DNA of 64,000 nucleotides from Lingula anatina (lineage: Eukaryota > Brachiopoda > Lingulata > Lingulida > Lingulidae), in the NCBI RefSeq assembly GCF_001039355.2, contig NW_019775069.1, forward strand, positions 646,027 through 710,026, read 5' to 3'. Made by a program: the position numbers and the translations under genes. Below the pieces are notes generated by a model. The model saw nothing but the letters and a program-made list of their open reading frames with translations. It was not told where the DNA came from and did no database searches. Of the stretch, positions 61,901-64,000 are shown one piece after another; position 1 is the stretch's first letter; each line of letters opens with the position of its first letter.

Positions 61901-62092
61901 AATGTATTAATTAATTATTTTATTCCAATTCTTCAGGACATGGTTCAGAAGTTCCTGCTAATGCTTGCTGGTCATGCAGATGTTAGTCTTCGCTTCCTGA
62001 GCTTCCGCTTAGACTTCAATGAGTACTACAAAGCAAAAGAGCCCAAACTGCGGAGTCCATTAACCTACCAAAGGAGCAAAAGACGAACATGA
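49403..62092 (+). CDS. TUBGCP3: Gamma-tubulin complex component 3 (GCP3/Spc98 family), complete, 26 exons, 899 aa
   Basis: The protein starts [19 protein letters not shown] and ends YQRSKRRT before TGA. The 26 exons sum to 2700 nt with agreeing phases; human GCP3 is about 907 residues. Recognisable blocks are [128 protein letters not shown] and [16 protein letters not shown]. The product pairs with GCP2 in the gamma-tubulin small complex and ring complex, which nucleate microtubules at centrosomes and spindles. The first of two tandem ATGs is annotated; the second is equally possible. It is transcribed divergently from ATP11. Confidence 0.96.
49716..49767. repeat. ~25-bp tandem duplication in TUBGCP3 intron 1
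   Basis: CTCGTCAATTCACAACACCA and CTCGTGAATTCACAACACCA, each followed by GACTCT, stand in tandem. Confidence 0.85.
49951..50410. mobile_element. 460-bp foldback (long inverted repeat) element in TUBGCP3 intron 1
   Basis: The left arm starts GTGTGACTGAAATGCGCAAT (49951) and the right arm ends ATTGCGCATTTCAGTCACACC (50410), written here as overlapping 20-mers. The arms are about 225 bp each and meet around a loop of about 11 nt near 50184-50194. The inner ~30 bp pair almost perfectly (CATGTTGGCGAGT with ACTCGCCAACATG). Outer parts are more diverged but collinear (AGGGTGATATAAAA, CCAGTTGCAA). No coding capacity is seen. The RNA of intron 1 could form a long hairpin. Confidence 0.85.
52469..52501. 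repeat. (CT)n microsatellite in TUBGCP3 intron 6
   Basis: An uninterrupted CT run begins about 22 nt after the weak exon 6 donor. Confidence 0.9.
52795..53215. repeat. TGTTAGGTGTGAC-type repeat cluster in TUBGCP3 intron 7
   Basis: Diverged units such as ATGTTAGGTGTGACA recur at about 52840, 52990, 53052 and 53155. They resemble units in ATP11 intron 12 (34330-34760), so the same sequence family occurs in both neighbouring genes. Confidence 0.65.
53684..57606 (+). CDS. TUBGCP3: TUBGCP3 exons 9-17: GRIP1 domain
   Basis: Exons are 53684-53802, 54050-54175, 54606-54674, 55060-55189, 55761-55855, 55978-56049, 56501-56611, 57034-57136 and 57479-57606. This region mediates lateral contacts between GCP subunits in the family. 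Conserved strings include [37 protein letters not shown] and [16 protein letters not shown] run sits in intron 14 at about 56431-56446. Confidence 0.93.
53960..53995 (+). repeat. Echo of the TUBGCP3 exon 10 start in intron 9
   Basis: GCTGGTATAGCCAGGGCAG followed by AGACAAAAGG repeats the first ~33 nt of exon 10 (54050) with few changes. The AG acceptor is lost in this copy (CACAT precedes it). Confidence 0.85.
55250..55620. repeat. CA/TACA-rich low-complexity stretch in TUBGCP3 intron 12
   Basis: Degenerate CACACA, ACATGCTAGT and ATATAT runs fill most of this intron part. Open frames here are low-complexity only. Confidence 0.8.
58008..62092 (+). CDS. TUBGCP3: TUBGCP3 exons 18-26: GRIP2 domain, gamma-tubulin binding
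   Basis: Exons are 58008-58072, 58422-58557, 58811-58879, 59125-59260, 59631-59719, 60041-60172, 60385-60525, 61095-61211 and 61937-62092. The GRIP2 half binds gamma-tubulin. Conserved strings include [48 protein letters not shown] and [15 protein letters not shown] charged helix ([14 protein letters not shown]) lies between. The exon 24 donor runs straight into a TG-rich microsatellite (60526-60560), and the exon 21 donor into the 22-bp minisatellite. Confidence 0.94.
58188..58421. repeat. ~117-bp tandem duplication immediately before TUBGCP3 exon 19
   Basis: TGTATCAAGTGAGGTCA (about 58188) and TGTATCAAGGGAAGTCA (about 58304) each start a block with shared GAAACAGA, GCAAATCCATG or its variant, and CCAT(C/T)ATAAA. 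The second block ends in the functional acceptor at 58420-58421. Confidence 0.7.
59261..59545 (+). repeat. 22-bp minisatellite made of the TUBGCP3 exon 21 5' splice site
   Basis: The exon ends TG and the intron begins GTCAGTAT. About a dozen diverged 22-bp units follow, most starting TGGTCAGTATCCA, so the splice-donor context is repeated through about 59545. The unit length is not a multiple of three, and no stop occurs in the first units, so the frames stay open. Confidence 0.9.
59756..60012 (+). repeat. Two echoes of the TUBGCP3 exon 23 start in intron 22
   Basis: True exon 23 (60041) opens GTTTTGGAGTGTTCCTGGGA and then TGAGCTATTA. Diverged copies lie at 59756-59796 (TATTGGAATGCTCCTAGGAT and GAGCTGTTGG) and 59969-60012 (CCTAGGTATTGTAATGCTGC and TGGGATGAGCTATTGG). 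Both follow a TAG acceptor-like end. Confidence 0.85.
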
Positions 62093-64000
62093 TTTTGTTT
62101 TGTTTGATCATAACTATTCACATTATGAAGTTCTGCACATAGAGTCAATGAGAAATAATGGAGATTCCTGTTCAGTGTGAAAAGAGCAAGAGGAAAGCAT
62201 GATGAATTATGAGCTGTCCCTCGAATACTTTTTAAAATGTAAACAAAAGCAGCACAATATGCCCGTTTGATTAATCGCCAGATCTGATTGGAGGAAACGG
62301 GACACGTTTTCAGTCCCAATTTTTAGAACCAATAACTTTCACTGAACAGATGGCGTTGAAACACAATAACATAGACTTGTGTGTTTTCAGTTAAATTATG
62401 AATTTGTTATAGGTTTGCATGCAGTTTTTGTCATAATGTCATATTTTAGCGGATGATTCTTAATGTATAAACTGAGGCCTTGAATCAGAAGTTATTTGCA
62501 TTAATATTCACTTTGCCAAACAATAAACAAATTCAGACTAATAATGTTTACATTTTCTGAAGCCCCATGTATTCAAAAGGGGCCCTCAAGTGTGTTATCT
62601 GGGGTGGCATGGGTTCATGGTATTGACGGTTTTCTTCAAGTATCAGCAATTTATAGTCTATTACGGTGTAGGTTCCATTAGTTGAAATGGGGAGTCGGTC
62701 TTCCCTGTAACAGTAATGGTAGTCCGCTAGGGACAGAAGTCCGTTCCCCATTACTTTGTACAGGTGACATTTGTCCCATATACTAACCCCGATACTCCGA
62801 CAAACCTCAACCTGTACTGATCATATGGGAGTCCGAACTGCCATTCCTAGAACTACCATTCCTGTCACACCGGCATTCGTCCATAAACCCCCAGTCGCAG
62901 TAGGTCTATCAGACACACGGCGGTTGTTAAAATCCGTGAAGAATAAAGATATCGATCACCCTTAAAGTCGATGTTTATCTATGGAAATAGTTCGTGTAGG
63001 AAGGAATGACTTTTAGTGCTTTTTATGTTCCATTCGACGAATAGAACACCTTTGAAAGCATAGCAAACACGTACTTTAATGATTTAACACGGGGTTGATG
63101 ATATGGGTTTCTGTCCAAGCATCCATCAGAGATTGTAGGAAAAAGTGATATTTGGTACTGTATTTCACAATGCCAAAGCTAATTCATTTTTAAAACCTTA
63201 ATGTGTAATTGAAGCACTGAGACTGCTCTTTATTTTCAAGCATTTTCCTTTTGCTCTTTATTTATTTATTTATATATTGCAACGTATTACAGACAGCTGC
63301 ACGATCTTCCCAAAAGATACAGTAGAATCTTATAATATGCTATTTTGAAAAAAAAATTAAAAACATGTTCGTTATGCATTGATTGTTATAATAAATGCCC
63401 CCTTCACACCCTGAAGTTGACATTGGTTTTATTTTCCTGATAAACGACAAGGTGTGTGACGTCATGAAAAGTCTTTTTTTTTTTACTCACCACTGTGGCG
63501 CTGTGAGCGATCAATAACATGCAATTATGGCTTGGACTGAGGTCGATATCACTTTCTGAGGTCTTCAAAACAACACTGCCTGAGAGCAAAAATCTTTATT
63601 TGTTTTTAATGAATAGTTTAACTCGATACCTTAATGTCAATATCCTGACTAATTGATAACGTCATCAGCACTGATTTGTTTCCTATCGATTGCAAGGTCA
63701 AACACTGTCATCGCCTCCTGTCCTGTTCGGTGTTTAATGCACTAGTCAATTTTATGTTTTATCATACCACCCATTCACGGATATCAGATCACAATCCCTG
63801 CTAATTATACAATAATGAACATTAATGAAACCCTGATATCGTAGAAAAACTGATTGACGTGTAACAATCCATGTCAATATCTCTGTTTACGTTGTTGCAC
63901 AATGCAGCCAACGTCAATTAAAATGTAGCATGTCCACACATTTCTTGTCCATGTCATCGCGGTGTTCAAGTCAGTCAATAATTCGCAGCAAAATCTTGAT
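62093..64000. other. TUBGCP3 3' UTR and intergenic sequence
   Basis: The AATAAA at 62522-62527 is a likely polyadenylation signal, giving a 3' UTR of about 430-450 nt. Beyond it I see no supported gene up to the window end. Confidence 0.6.
62522..62527 (+). terminator. Candidate polyadenylation signal of TUBGCP3
   Basis: An AATAAA hexamer lies 430 bp after the stop codon on the coding strand. Confidence 0.5.

Noticed and set aside
62548-62751. Minus-strand open frame of 67 codons with non-repetitive composition
   Set aside because: It does not match a family I recognise and has no clear splice sites; it could be a partial exon of an unseen gene, but I cannot support it.

Overview
This window is nuclear DNA from an animal. 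It is AT-rich and densely intronic, every gene uses GT-AG introns, and there is no bacterial-style gene packing. It holds three complete protein genes and the 3' part of a fourth, with microsatellites, minisatellites, foldback elements and MITE-like elements between and inside them. Protein similarity suggests an invertebrate, probably a deuterostome such as an amphioxus-type chordate, but nothing in the window proves the species. Single Ns at 7324, 28687 and 36556 show it is a draft assembly.

Layout. (1) 220-5561, + strand: the last 11 exons of a receptor tyrosine kinase-like gene, with FN3-like modules, a Thr/Ser/Pro-rich stalk, one membrane helix, a kinase domain and a Ser-rich tail. The kinase has lost the DFG Asp (NFG) and apparently the alpha-C Glu, so it reads as a pseudokinase. 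(2) 8849-11703, + strand: a complete six-exon secreted proteinase K-type subtilase, 447 aa, with signal peptide, I9-like propeptide and intact catalytic residues. (3) 16410-48965, - strand: a complete 29-exon P4-ATPase of the ATP11A/B/C clade, 1144 aa, whose exons join in frame from start to stop. (4) 49403-62092, + strand: a complete 26-exon gamma-tubulin complex component 3 (TUBGCP3), 899 aa.

ATP11 and TUBGCP3 are divergent, with 437 bp between their start codons, so they probably share a bidirectional promoter. The human orthologues ATP11A and TUBGCP3 are also head-to-head neighbours on chromosome 13, which suggests an ancient linkage. The two proteins act in unrelated processes (lipid flipping and microtubule nucleation).

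The most unusual structure lies in the introns of these two genes. Several introns carry short decayed copies of an adjacent exon edge with its splice site. A 22-bp minisatellite restates the 5' splice site of TUBGCP3 exon 21 about a dozen times. A 460-bp foldback sits in TUBGCP3 intron 1. A 146-bp minisatellite in ATP11 intron 3 is loaded with AGGTCA nuclear-receptor half-sites. A 1742-bp near-perfect duplication of three ATP11 exons starts exactly at a single N and is probably an assembly artefact. I found no CRISPR array, rRNA, tRNA or autonomous transposon gene.
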